Origin: Oscillospiraceae bacterium | GTDB lineage: Bacteria; Bacillota; Clostridia; Oscillospirales; CAG-272 | DNA length: 64,000 nucleotides | Direction: 5' to 3' | Assembly: GCA_015064855.1 (NCBI GenBank) | Contig: SVRK01000001.1 | Location: forward strand, 140,196 to 204,195 | Part shown: piece by piece, positions 18,055 through 25,967 of the stretch | Layout of the letters: the number at the start of each line of letters is the position of its first letter | How positions within the stretch are numbered: position 1 is the stretch's first letter | Made by a program: the position numbers and the translations under genes | Notes under the pieces: model-generated | Database searches by the model: none | What the model saw: the letters and a program-made list of their open reading frames with translations, nothing else | What the model was told of the DNA's origin: nothing

Positions 18055-19266
18055 TTACTTTTTTATGTAGTATCCGCCCGGTGTGCTCTCTATTGCTCCG
18101 GAAATCTCTAGCATCATAAGAATTGATGCTAGCTTTGATGCATCAAAATTTAAACCAACTAGTGCATCGTACGAATTTGGTTTATCAAATACCATAGCAT
18201 CATAAACTATTTTTTCGTCTTCTGAAAGTTTTGAAGTATCAAATCTTTCAATAGTCTTTGGTTTTTCTTCAACCTTTGGCTTGACATATTCTTCTTTTTT
18301 GCCATAAAACGATACCTCATCAAAGCTAGAAGCAACCTTTAAATGCTTCTCAAAAACAGGTCTCTCTTTTGATGCAGTAAGATTAAGGTTAGAATATTTA
18401 TCCAAAAATTGCTCAAGCACATCTATTGCACAGGTGGCAACATTTGCACCTTCCATTAAAAGCTGATTTGTGCCTTCTGTTGAAAAATTCTTAACTGGTC
18501 CAGGAAATGCAAAAAGCATCCTTCCTTGTGCAAGTGCTTTTTTCGCAGTAATAAGCGCACCGCTATTTTTGTCAGCCTCTACAACAACTGTTGCTGGAGA
18601 TAATGCACTTATAATTCTGTTTCTTACTGGAAAATTTGTTCCATTTGGCGGCGTATGTGGTGGATATTCGGTAATCACCGCACCAACATTAATCAACTTA
18701 TCCATTAAAAGCTTGTTTTGATATGGATAGCAAACGTCAATTCCTGAGCCTAATACAGCGACAGATGAACCGCCAGCATAAAGCGCACCCTTCTGTGCAG
18801 TACAATCTATGCCAAGAGCCATGCCGCTTATTACAATAGCACCACCCTTTGCAAGACCAAAGCCAAGCTCATATGCATTTTTCTGACCATAAATAGTCAT
18901 TTTTCTCGTGCCAACAACTGAAATACACAATGTGTTTTCAAAGTCAGGCAATTTACCTTTACAGTATAAAACAGCAGGAAAATCGTCTATAAGTCTTAGT
19001 AGTGGTGGGTAATTACTATCACTTGGCGTGATTATATCAACATCATTATCTTCACACCATTCAATTACTTCCTCAGCGTGAGATAAGCTTTTGTCAAGAA
19101 GCTTTTTCTTTTTTGCAAGATCGAGCCACTCTATCATTGCGACATCCGCATCATCAGAATCATATATTGCCTCTAGTGAACCGAAATGAGAATAAAGTTT
19201 ATGATATATGCGCGAGCCTGCACCAAAATGAAGTGATAACCACATCCATATAAGCTTATCGTCCAT
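18055..19266 (-). CDS. dprA: DNA-processing protein DprA
   Basis: Binds incoming single-stranded DNA during transformation and loads RecA; also widespread in species not known to be competent. The Rossmann-like core shows VVGTRKMTIYGQ, VISGMALGIDCTAQKGAL, VLGSGIDVCYP, PVRNRIISALSPATVVVEA and SGALITAKKAL. A proline/lysine linker leads to a C-terminal winged-helix domain (YDALVGLNFDASKLASILMMLEISGAI), the DML1-type domain. The N-terminal helices are also present, for 403 residues. AGGAGGTG precedes the ATG. It is the first gene after the promoter at 19300-19328 and so probably heads the 17-kb run down to leuS. Confidence 0.96.
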   Translation of the reverse strand: MDDKLIWMWLSLHFGAGSRIYHKLYSHFGSLEAIYDSDDADVAMIEWLDLAKKKKLLDKSLSHAEEVIEWCEDNDVDIITPSDSNYPPLLRLIDDFPAVLYCKGKLPDFENTLCISVVGTRKMTIYGQKNAYELGFGLAKGGAIVISGMALGIDCTAQKGALYAGGSSVAVLGSGIDVCYPYQNKLLMDKLINVGAVITEYPPHTPPNGTNFPVRNRIISALSPATVVVEADKNSGALITAKKALAQGRMLFAFPGPVKNFSTEGTNQLLMEGANVATCAIDVLEQFLDKYSNLNLTASKERPVFEKHLKVASSFDEVSFYGKKEEYVKPKVEEKPKTIERFDTSKLSEDEKIVYDAMVFDKPNSYDALVGLNFDASKLASILMMLEISGAIESTPGGYYIKK

Positions 19267-19299
19267 ATCACACCTCCTAAGTAAATAAATCTCTATATT

Positions 19300-19328
19300 A
19301 TAATAGCATTTTGTTTTTTGCTTGTCAA
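19300..19328 (-). promoter_or_regulatory. Predicted sigma-A promoter upstream of dprA and the long operon
   Basis: Minus strand TTGACA (19323-19328, perfect), a 17-nt spacer ending in TGC (extended -10), and TATTAT (19300-19305). A second TATAAT lies 3 nt downstream. No terminator was seen between dprA and leuS, so this may drive 14 genes, though internal promoters are possible. Confidence 0.8.
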
Positions 19329-19349
19329 TATTTATTTATAATATTATAT

Positions 19350-20174
19350 TTATTTATATAGCTCCCACATAAAAATCGAGCTGGCAATTGCAGCATTTAA
19401 CGACTCAGTGTTTTCGCACATTGGAATAAAAATTGTTTCATCCGATGCTTTAATAACCTCGTCAGAAATTCCATGTCCTTCGTTGCCAACAATTATTACG
19501 TCTTGACTTCTCAATTCAATTTTACCCAAAATTAACGAATTTTTACCCAAGGTAGCGCTTAAAACTCTTTTGCCACATTTTTTTAGTGATTTCACAGTGC
19601 CAACGAAATCATCAACAATATCAATTTTAACCTTAAAAATTGCACCCATTGCGGCTCTTATAACCTTTTGTGAATATATGTCTGCACAATCTGATGAAAA
19701 TATTAATCTATCAATGCCAAAAGCTGCTGCATTTCTTATGATAGTTCCAATATTTCCGGGGTCTCTCACCGCTTCCAGCATGATAATTTTTTCGTCAGAA
19801 TTTGCATTTTCTACAGTTGTAGAATTTGTGTGCATTTCTTTCAAAAATTCACAAACCGCCATCACTCCTTGAGGTGCATTTTCCTCTGTTAACTTCTCAA
19901 ATACCTGTTCGTTTACGCACAAAACTGCTGTGCCATTTTCCTTGCAATTTTTAATTTTATTTATTAATTCAGCATCAAAATTTGCATCATTTTTAACTAT
20001 AATATATCTGATTTTTGCGCCAAAATTTATCGCTTCATTTAAGAGCTTTTTACCATCGCAAACAAACAATTTCTCTTCATTTCTATACTTTTTATTTGAT
20101 AATTTTCCAATTTTGACAATTGTCGAATTTGTTTTGCTGGTTATCAAGTCAGTTCCAAAAATCTCGTTTAACAT
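19350..20174 (-). CDS. TrmH/SpoU-family RNA methyltransferase (23S rRNA 2'-O type)
   Basis: SPOUT-class methyltransferase predicted to add a 2'-O-methyl group to rRNA. The N-terminal substrate-binding domain reads KIGKLSNKKYRNEEKLFVCDG. The knotted catalytic domain shows the three family motifs: VRDPGNIGTIIRNAAAFGID, IIVGNEGHGISDEV and IPMCENTESLNAAIASS. An upstream ATG at 20186 has no ribosome site, while GGAG lies 6 nt before the ATG at 20174. It is just downstream of infC-rpmI-rplT, where SpoU-type genes are common. I cannot tell which rRNA nucleotide it modifies. Confidence 0.9.
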   Translation of the reverse strand: MLNEIFGTDLITSKTNSTIVKIGKLSNKKYRNEEKLFVCDGKKLLNEAINFGAKIRYIIVKNDANFDAELINKIKNCKENGTAVLCVNEQVFEKLTEENAPQGVMAVCEFLKEMHTNSTTVENANSDEKIIMLEAVRDPGNIGTIIRNAAAFGIDRLIFSSDCADIYSQKVIRAAMGAIFKVKIDIVDDFVGTVKSLKKCGKRVLSATLGKNSLILGKIELRSQDVIIVGNEGHGISDEVIKASDETIFIPMCENTESLNAAIASSIFMWELYK

Positions 20175-20202
20175 ATTTTTCTCCATATTCTAAAAATGCA
20201 AA

Positions 20203-20226
20203 AAAACTCGGCATTTGCCGAGTTTT
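20203..20226 (-). terminator. Intrinsic terminator after rplT
   Basis: The minus strand reads AAAACTCGGC, a 4-nt loop, GCCGAGTTTT and further T residues, a perfect 10-bp stem 8 nt after the rplT stop. It would end the infC operon before the methyltransferase gene, which starts 29 nt later. Confidence 0.85.
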
Positions 20227-20233
20227 ATTTTAA

Positions 20234-20587
20234 TTAAAGAGCTGCCTTTGCCTTTTCAACAAGTGCTGCAAATGCTTCCTTGTCAGAAACTGCAAGCTCT
20301 GCGAGCATCTTTCTGTTGAGGTCAATACCAGCAAGCTTAAGTCCATGCATAAATGTTGAGTAGTTCATGCCGTTAACCTTAGCTTGTGCAGAAATTCTTG
20401 TAATCCAAAGAGAACGGAAGTCTCTCTTCTTCATCTTACGGCCTGCGAATGCATAGTTACCGCTCTTCATAACAGCTTGCTTAGCCATCTTGAAGTGCTT
20501 GCTCTTTGCGCCCCAGTAACCCTTTGCCATCTTTAATACTTTATTTCTTCTTTTACGTGCCATCATAGCACCTTTAACTCTTGCCAT
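20234..20587 (-). CDS. rplT: 50S ribosomal protein L20
   Basis: Binds 23S rRNA early in 50S assembly, and in Bacillota also represses its own operon through the infC leader. The 117 residues are highly basic and start [19 protein letters not shown], with the conserved [35 protein letters not shown] and SYSxFMHGLK-like segment (here [18 protein letters not shown]). AAGGAGG precedes the ATG. It is third in infC-rpmI-rplT and ends at a strong terminator. Confidence 0.98.
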   Translation of the reverse strand: MARVKGAMMARKRRNKVLKMAKGYWGAKSKHFKMAKQAVMKSGNYAFAGRKMKKRDFRSLWITRISAQAKVNGMNYSTFMHGLKLAGIDLNRKMLAELAVSDKEAFAALVEKAKAAL

Positions 20588-20624
20588 CTTAAAAATCCTC
20601 CTTGTACTAACGTTACACTCTAAA

Positions 20625-20819
20625 TTATTTGTTGATAAGCTTCTTGATTGTTGGAGCCATGCTCTCGCTGAGGTATGAACCTGAACGAAGGTTTCTCTTA
20701 CGCTTAGCTGTCTTTAAACCAAGATTGTGACGGTGTTGTGCATGGAACATTTTTACTTTTCCAGTTCCTGTTAAAGAAAATCTTTTTGCGGATGCCTTAT
20801 GTGTTTTAATTTTTCCCAT
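20625..20819 (-). CDS. rpmI: 50S ribosomal protein L35
   Basis: Small basic component of the large subunit. The 64-residue protein begins [22 protein letters not shown], with the family's [17 protein letters not shown] and a C-terminus matching IKKLI. It lies 36 nt after infC and 37 nt before rplT in the standard operon. Confidence 0.97.
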   Translation of the reverse strand: MGKIKTHKASAKRFSLTGTGKVKMFHAQHRHNLGLKTAKRKRNLRSGSYLSESMAPTIKKLINK

Positions 20820-20855
20820 GATATTCGTTTCCTTTCGTAGTAGATATATAATATC

Positions 20856-21374
20856 TTATTTTTTTACAGGTGAAATTGTAACAGACATTCTTCTTCCATC
20901 AAGCGAAGGAGCCTTATCTGTGCTACCGTATTCAGCGCAAAGCTCGATAAATTTACCGATAATTTCAACGCCTACCTCGGTGTGAGCCATTTCTCTACCC
21001 TTGAATGAGAGAACAACTCTTACTTTATCTCCGTTCTTTAAGAAACGGATTGCATTATTTGCTTTTGTATTAAAATCGTGAGTATCAATTCTGCAAGAAA
21101 GCTGAACTTCCTTAACATCAACGGTTTGTTGCTTTTTTCTTGCTTCCTTTTCTTTCTTATCGCGGTCATAACGATATTTACCGTAATCCATAATACGACA
21201 AACTGGTGGATTTGCCCCTGGAGCGATAAGAACCAAGTCAAGACCTTGTGCATATGCCTTTTCTAAAGCTGCGTCAGAGGACATAAGTCCAAGCTGCTCT
21301 CCGTCATCAGATACAACTCTTACTTCCTTGAATCTGATATCTTCATTGATAGTCATTTCTTTTGCGTTGCTAAT
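20856..21374 (-). CDS. infC: Translation initiation factor IF-3, AUU start
   Basis: Keeps the 30S subunit free and checks start codons and initiator tRNA. The N domain (TINEDIRFKEVRVVSDDGEQLG), the lysine-rich linker (KYRYDRDKKEKEARKKQ) and the C domain (VKEVQLSCRIDTHDFNTKANNAI, VRVVLSFKGREMAH) are complete. The open frame extends to 21542, but that part translates the leader RNA and is not protein-like. GGAGGTG (21382-21388) lies just upstream of two ATT codons at 21375-21377 and 21372-21374, giving a protein starting (I)SNAKEMTINEDIR, as in other infC genes with AUU starts. The first ATG is at 21356. AUU initiation is the known route of IF3 autoregulation. Confidence 0.93.
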   Translation of the reverse strand: MSNAKEMTINEDIRFKEVRVVSDDGEQLGLMSSDAALEKAYAQGLDLVLIAPGANPPVCRIMDYGKYRYDRDKKEKEARKKQQTVDVKEVQLSCRIDTHDFNTKANNAIRFLKNGDKVRVVLSFKGREMAHTEVGVEIIGKFIELCAEYGSTDKAPSLDGRRMSVTISPVKK

Positions 21375-21377
21375 AAT

Positions 21378-21538
21378 TAAGCACCTCCAATTTACCAAAA
21401 GCGTGGTATGCAAAAAATAAAAAATGTGCGTAAGAAACACTAATCTCCGCACAACAAAAAACCACTTAAAGTAGTAAATTATTAACCACAAGCACCTTGT
21501 GTCCTTGGGTGAGAACGGAGTGTTCTGCTTCCTTTTGC
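21378..21538 (-). promoter_or_regulatory. infC-rpmI-rplT leader RNA with attenuator (L20-leader type)
   Basis: About 160 nt separate the predicted transcription start from the infC AUU. The leader holds a GAACACTCCGTTC hairpin, a CACAAG/CTTGTG hairpin (3-nt loop) and, near 21425-21453, a TGTGCG/CGCACA stem followed on the minus strand by TTTTTTATTTTTT (21411-21424), which looks like an intrinsic terminator. In Bacillus this operon is repressed by L20 through premature termination in its leader. The architecture here fits that; the exact L20-binding fold is inferred, not shown. Confidence 0.7.
21411..21453 (-). terminator. Attenuator terminator in the infC leader
   Basis: A 6-bp stem TGTGCG (21448-21453 on the minus strand) / CGCACA (21425-21430), extendable by GAGA/TTTC pairing, is followed by an interrupted run of twelve T. 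It lies before the start codon rather than after a gene, so it would act as a conditional terminator. Confidence 0.65.
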
Positions 21539-21544
21539 TCAATT

Positions 21545-21573
21545 ATATTATCATACTTTTCCCAACTTGTCAA
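21545..21573 (-). promoter_or_regulatory. Predicted sigma-A promoter of infC operon
   Basis: Minus strand TTGACA (21568-21573), a 17-nt spacer ending TGA (extended -10), and TAATAT (21545-21550). It is one of the clearest promoters in the window, and the start site should fall near 21538. Confidence 0.88.
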
Positions 21574-21636
21574 TAGTAATTTTGAATTTTTTGAAAATTT
21601 TTCTAAATTACTGCGGGTTACAGATTAAGAGCAGAA

Positions 21637-21694
21637 ATCGTCGTTTGCGACCGAAGGCGTACTTGCGTACGTCGAGAGTTTAGCAAACGACGAT
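21637..21694. repeat. Large GC-rich hairpin in the GH3-infC intergenic region
   Basis: Perfect 12-bp arms ATCGTCGTTTGC (21637-21648) and GCAAACGACGAT (21683-21694) enclose 34 nt that contain a second palindrome (GTAC TTGC GTAC). The base composition is visibly richer in CG than the AT-rich flanks. There is no adjacent T run on either strand. It resembles a dispersed palindromic element more than a terminator. The rest of 21574-21816 holds only a weak GAAAAAC/GTTTTTC hairpin (21714-21730) and no gene. Confidence 0.6.
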
Positions 21695-21807
21695 AATAAA
21701 CCATATTAATAAAGAAAAACGGAGTTTTTCAACCTTGTTTTCTAAATGGATACACTACTAATATTGTTTCTTTTTGTTTTCGTGGTTTATGTTTATGCCT
21801 TAATATG

Positions 21808-21870
21808 GCTACCCGTTTAGATGTTTTGCTTATAGTTTGTCTTTAAAATGTGTGTAAGTAGACGGGTAGC
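21808..21870. repeat. 9-bp inverted repeat spanning the GH3 stop codon
   Basis: GCTACCCGT (21808-21816) lies just past the stop codon of the GH3 gene. Its exact complement ACGGGTAGC (21862-21870) lies inside the last codons. The loop is 45 nt and no T run follows, so I do not call it a terminator. Confidence 0.4.
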
Positions 21871-24183
21871 ACAAAGCTGAGCATCCTCTTTCTTTACATT
21901 ACCATTTTCAAGACCCTCAATAATCTCTTTTCTAAAGCGACCAGGCATAATAAGGTCGTTACAAGCGTGCACGTGCTCTTGTGGGTTAGCACAAGGGTTC
22001 CAGTCAGTCATAACAATACCCTCATAATCCCATTCGCCTCTTAAAATACCCATCAAAAGGTCATAATTAGTTGATGCAAATGTACCATTAATTTTATTAT
22101 AAGCGGTCATTATTGCATGAGGTCTGCCCTCTTCAACTGCGATTTTGAAGCCCTTTAAGTAAATTTCACGGAGTGCTCTTTCTGACATTTGCGAGTCGGA
22201 AACACCGCGCTCATATTCAATATTGTTACAAGCAAAGTGCTTAACTGTTGTATATTTACCGGTTGACTCTGCATTGTCGTCATACTGAACGCCAATAGTG
22301 ATATATGCGCCTATTTTACCAGAGATAATTGGGTCCTCTGATAGATATTCAAAGTTTCTGCCATTGAGTGGGTTTCTATGAATATTGATACCAGGAGCAA
22401 GCCAGCCCTCTATATCAGAAACGATTAAGTCATCACGTACACATTCACCAAATCTTCTTGCACTTTCAAGGTCCCAAGAGTTAGCCATACAAGTGCCTGA
22501 TGGGTATGCAACAACCTCACGAGAAAGGTCAGTATCTGTGTCAATTGGTGTTGTAAATATAGCAAGACGCACGCCAGCAGGACCGTCAGCACAGGCATTT
22601 ACTGGAATTGCGTATTTTTCGCTTGACCACATTTCTCCTGCCGCACCACGCACCTTGATAGACATGCTACCAACATTGGCGTTAGCATTAGAGCCCTCGT
22701 AAATAACACCATTTAGTATATCAGCAAGCTCAGCGTTGGAAAATTCTGCAACAACGTCCTGGGCAGTTGCTTTTCCTTCTATAACATCCTTTAATGAATA
22801 GTGCTCGTTATTCTTTTTCTCTAATAGCTTTGGTGGGTTATTTTCAATTACATTATGGACAACAGTTTCAACTGAGTCACAGTCAAATTCAAGCTCCTTT
22901 GCGCTCTCTTTTTCAGCGTTTTCACCCTCATATGTATAAGGAATAGCACCCTTGTTTGAAAGCTCCTTAAAATCCTTCTCTTTTGTGCATCTATTCTTGA
23001 CAACATCGCAAATAACTTCCTTATTTAAGTTAATTGCACACGCGATTTTAGTATTTCTTGATGAGTTACCAACCCTTACATAGTATTTGCCAGCTTCAAG
23101 AATAAAGCTTGCTCTTTCCTCGTCATATGATGCCATTTCGGTTAGGTCAAATGACAAAAGAAGCTCACAGCTTTCATTTGGTGCAAGAACATCTGTCTTT
23201 GCATATGTGCAAAGCTCTTGATATGCTTTTTCAAGCTTTACAGAAGGTGCGGAAAGATAGCACTGGATAATCTCTCTTCCATTATATTTACCAATATTTG
23301 TTACCTTAACTGTCAAATCAATAATTTGACCATCAATGCTTACGTCAATAACCTCACTTGCAAACTCAGTATAAGATAGACCATAGCCAAATGGGTATCT
23401 TGGAGCTACACCAAAGGTATCAAAGTATCTATAACCAACGTAAATGCCCTCTTTATAAGGTACTTCCTTAGTTGTTATTCCCTCTTTTGTTGGGTAATCC
23501 TCGTATTTATATGCCCAGGTAGTTGTGAGCTTTCCGTTTGGTGTAACCTTGCCAGAAAGCACGTCAGCTACAGCAAAGCCAAACATCTCGCCACCCAAGG
23601 AAACATCAACGATTGCATCAATATCGCAGTCATCAATAGCTCTTAAATCAAGTGGTCCACATGTGTTAAGAAGCAAGATTGTTTGCTTAAAATATTTAGA
23701 AACTGTTTTAACAAGATTAATTTCGTCTTGATGGAGTCTAAAATAGCCTTCTTCATCCTTCAAATCAAAGCCTTCTCCGCTGTTTCTACCAAGTGTGATA
23801 ATAGCAACGTCAGACTTTTTAGCAGCGGTCTCTATCATTGCGCTATCAATCTTAATTTCCTCTTGACGCCAGGTCCATACGTCCCAGCTTCTGTTCATTA
23901 AGCGTTGGTCTTCCCAATCCTTAATAAAATCTAAGCAAAACGCTTCTACTTCGCTGTTAAGCTTATAGCCTGCATCCTTTAACCCCTCATTGATTTGGGA
24001 AATAGATTGCGCCATCATGTCGCCTGAGCCCCATCCAAGACGGAAGCATCTGTAAGCGCAAGTACCAAAAAGCGCAATTTCCTTATTTTTATCAAGTGGA
24101 AGCGCATCGTTTTCGTTCTTTAAAAGAACCATACCGTCAGCCGCTGCCCCTCTTGCAAAATCCATTTTTTCTTGTCTTAACAT
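21817..24183 (-). CDS. Glycoside hydrolase family 3 beta-glycosidase, domain-swapped
   Basis: Predicted cytoplasmic beta-glucosidase or related exo-glycosidase: no signal peptide. The domain order is reversed relative to most GH3 enzymes. The (alpha/beta)6 C-type domain comes first (RGAAADGMVLLKNENDALPL at residues 12-31), then a fibronectin-III-like domain (GYRYFDTFGVAPRYPFGYG onward), and the (beta/alpha)8 catalytic domain is last (about 480-788). The latter holds NPLNGRNFEYLSEDP, KHFACNN, MTAYNKING and MTDW, whose Asp (about residue 727) should be the nucleophile. This order is known in some rumen Clostridia beta-glucosidases. The gene stands alone, with its own promoter and GGGAG ribosome site, between the glnS and infC units. 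The exact sugar is not predictable. Confidence 0.92.
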   Translation of the reverse strand: MLRQEKMDFARGAAADGMVLLKNENDALPLDKNKEIALFGTCAYRCFRLGWGSGDMMAQSISQINEGLKDAGYKLNSEVEAFCLDFIKDWEDQRLMNRSWDVWTWRQEEIKIDSAMIETAAKKSDVAIITLGRNSGEGFDLKDEEGYFRLHQDEINLVKTVSKYFKQTILLLNTCGPLDLRAIDDCDIDAIVDVSLGGEMFGFAVADVLSGKVTPNGKLTTTWAYKYEDYPTKEGITTKEVPYKEGIYVGYRYFDTFGVAPRYPFGYGLSYTEFASEVIDVSIDGQIIDLTVKVTNIGKYNGREIIQCYLSAPSVKLEKAYQELCTYAKTDVLAPNESCELLLSFDLTEMASYDEERASFILEAGKYYVRVGNSSRNTKIACAINLNKEVICDVVKNRCTKEKDFKELSNKGAIPYTYEGENAEKESAKELEFDCDSVETVVHNVIENNPPKLLEKKNNEHYSLKDVIEGKATAQDVVAEFSNAELADILNGVIYEGSNANANVGSMSIKVRGAAGEMWSSEKYAIPVNACADGPAGVRLAIFTTPIDTDTDLSREVVAYPSGTCMANSWDLESARRFGECVRDDLIVSDIEGWLAPGINIHRNPLNGRNFEYLSEDPIISGKIGAYITIGVQYDDNAESTGKYTTVKHFACNNIEYERGVSDSQMSERALREIYLKGFKIAVEEGRPHAIMTAYNKINGTFASTNYDLLMGILRGEWDYEGIVMTDWNPCANPQEHVHACNDLIMPGRFRKEIIEGLENGNVKKEDAQLCATRLLTHILKTNYKQNI

Positions 24184-24216
24184 ATTTTTCTCCCTTAAGA
24201 TAAATATTATATGATA

Positions 24217-24245
24217 ATTTTACCATATTTTTATTAGATAGTCAA
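24217..24245 (-). promoter_or_regulatory. Predicted sigma-A promoter of the GH3 gene
   Basis: Minus strand TTGACT (24240-24245), 17-nt spacer ending TGG (extended -10), TAAAAT (24217-24222). Start near 24210, about 25 nt before the ATG. No operator-like palindrome is obvious. Confidence 0.7.
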
Positions 24246-24280
24246 TTATAAATATTGAAATATACTATATAATTTACGTG

Positions 24281-24308
24281 AAAAGCGAGTGCCGAAGCAC
24301 TCGCTTTT
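24281..24308 (-). terminator. Intrinsic terminator after glnS
   Basis: Perfect 12-bp stem AAAAGCGAGTGC / GCACTCGCTTTT closed, on the minus strand, by a C(UUCG)G-type tetraloop. It starts 5 nt after the glnS stop and separates glnS from the GH3 promoter. Confidence 0.9.
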
Positions 24309-24312
24309 AATC

Positions 24313-25965
24313 TTATTTCTTAGGATAACTATCTTTTAGTCCAACGATACGGTTATAGGTGTTAGGATATTTTGTATCCTTGCAGTAGTAGCCATTTCTT
24401 ACAAATTGAAACTTCTCGCCGGCGTGAGCGTCGTCAAGGCACTTTTCAACAAGTGCGTTTTCAACCTTTTGGAGTGATTCTGGGTTAAGGTAGTCATTAT
24501 ATGTCTTACCCTCGGGCATATCGCCAAGGTTATCAATTGTAAAGAGCTTATCGTAAAGCATAAGGGTTGTTTTTTGAGCATTTTCACTGCTTAACCAGTG
24601 GATTGTACCCTTAATCTTACGTCCATCAGCAGGCATACCATTACCTGTTTCAAGGTCAGCTGTACATCTGATTTCAACGATTTCGCCGTTTTCGTCCTTT
24701 ATAATCTCGTTACACTTAACGATATAAGCGCCCATCAAACGAACCTCGCCATCAGGCTTTAGACGGAAGAACTTTGGTGGTGGAACCTCCTCAAAGTCGC
24801 TCTTATCAATGTAAATCTCACGAGTGAATGCAAGATTTCTTGTGCCGGATTCAGGGTCGTTTGGATTATTTGATACAGGGAAATATTCCACCTTGTTTTC
24901 GTCATAGTTAGTGATAACAAGCTTGATTGGATTTGCAACACAAATTCTTCTTTGTGCAGTCATATTAAGCTCTTCTCTTATACAGTGCTCTAAAAGCTCA
25001 ATATCAACGATACTGTATGCTTTTGCAACGCCTGCACGGCTAACAAAATCAATAATAGATGCCGGTGTATATCCACGTCTTCTAAGTCCGCAAAGTGTTG
25101 GCATTCTTGGGTCATCCCAGCCGTCAACCATATTGTTTTCAACAAGGTATCTTAAATATCTCTTACTCATTACTGTGTAAGTAACGTTAAGACGTGCAAA
25201 TTCTCTTTGCTTTGGCTTGTTTTCAAAGCCAATATTGTCAACAACCCACTCATAAAGAGGACGGTGGTTCTCAAATTCAAGTGAGCAAAGTGAGTGAGTA
25301 ATACCCTCAATTGCATCTTGAATTGGATGTGCATAGTCATAAAGTGGATAAATGCACCATTTATCGCCTTGACGGTGGTGATGCGCTCTTAAAATTCTAT
25401 AAATTGCAGGGTCTCTCATATTGATATTAGGAGATGCCATATCAATTTTAGCTCTTAATGTCTTTGCGCCATCAGGAAATTCTCCATTTTTCATTCTTTC
25501 GAACAAATCAAGGTTTTCCTCGATGCTTCTATCTCTATATGGGCTGTTTTTGCCAGGTTCGGTAAGTGTACCACGATACTCCTTCATTTCGTCAGCAGAA
25601 AGGTCGCAAACGTATGCCTTGCCGTCCTTAATTAGCTTTACTGCGTACTCGTAGCACTTATCAAAGTAGTCAGAGCCGTAGTAAATACCGCCTGTTGGAG
25701 TAGCACCAAGCCAAGTTAAGTCCTCTAAAATACTCTCGACGTATTCGGTATCTTCTTTAGATGGGTTGGTATCATCATATCTTAGGTTAAACTCACCGCC
25801 ATATTTCTTTGCGGTTTGAGAGTTAATCCAAATTGCCTTTGCGCTACCTATATGAAGGTAACCGTTTGGCTCGGGTGGAAAACGGGTATGGATTTTTCTT
25901 GAAAAGCCGTTTGCCAAGTCCTCATCAATTATGTCATGTATAAAATTTGAATTCATTTCTTCCAT
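24313..25965 (-). CDS. glnS: Glutamine--tRNA ligase
   Basis: Class I synthetase that charges tRNA-Gln directly. It has RFPPEPNGYLHIGSAKAI (HIGH-like at 38-41), the GlnRS-specific YDDTNP motif, SLCSLEFENHRPLYEW, VMSKRYLR (KMSKS-like) and a beta-barrel anticodon domain ending CKDTKYPNTYNRIVGLKDSY. At 550 residues it lacks any C-terminal YqeY fusion. A direct GlnRS in this group implies less reliance on the amidotransferase route for Gln-tRNA. The ATG at 25965 has AAGGTG 8 nt upstream and is 2 nt after gltX; another ATG is at 25956. Confidence 0.96.
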   Translation of the reverse strand: MEEMNSNFIHDIIDEDLANGFSRKIHTRFPPEPNGYLHIGSAKAIWINSQTAKKYGGEFNLRYDDTNPSKEDTEYVESILEDLTWLGATPTGGIYYGSDYFDKCYEYAVKLIKDGKAYVCDLSADEMKEYRGTLTEPGKNSPYRDRSIEENLDLFERMKNGEFPDGAKTLRAKIDMASPNINMRDPAIYRILRAHHHRQGDKWCIYPLYDYAHPIQDAIEGITHSLCSLEFENHRPLYEWVVDNIGFENKPKQREFARLNVTYTVMSKRYLRYLVENNMVDGWDDPRMPTLCGLRRRGYTPASIIDFVSRAGVAKAYSIVDIELLEHCIREELNMTAQRRICVANPIKLVITNYDENKVEYFPVSNNPNDPESGTRNLAFTREIYIDKSDFEEVPPPKFFRLKPDGEVRLMGAYIVKCNEIIKDENGEIVEIRCTADLETGNGMPADGRKIKGTIHWLSSENAQKTTLMLYDKLFTIDNLGDMPEGKTYNDYLNPESLQKVENALVEKCLDDAHAGEKFQFVRNGYYCKDTKYPNTYNRIVGLKDSYPKK

Positions 25966-25967
25966 CG

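Noticed and set aside
21375..21542. N-terminal 56 residues of the longest infC frame
   Set aside because: The translation is not protein-like, covers the leader hairpins and attenuator, and the ribosome site points to AUU at 21374 or 21377.
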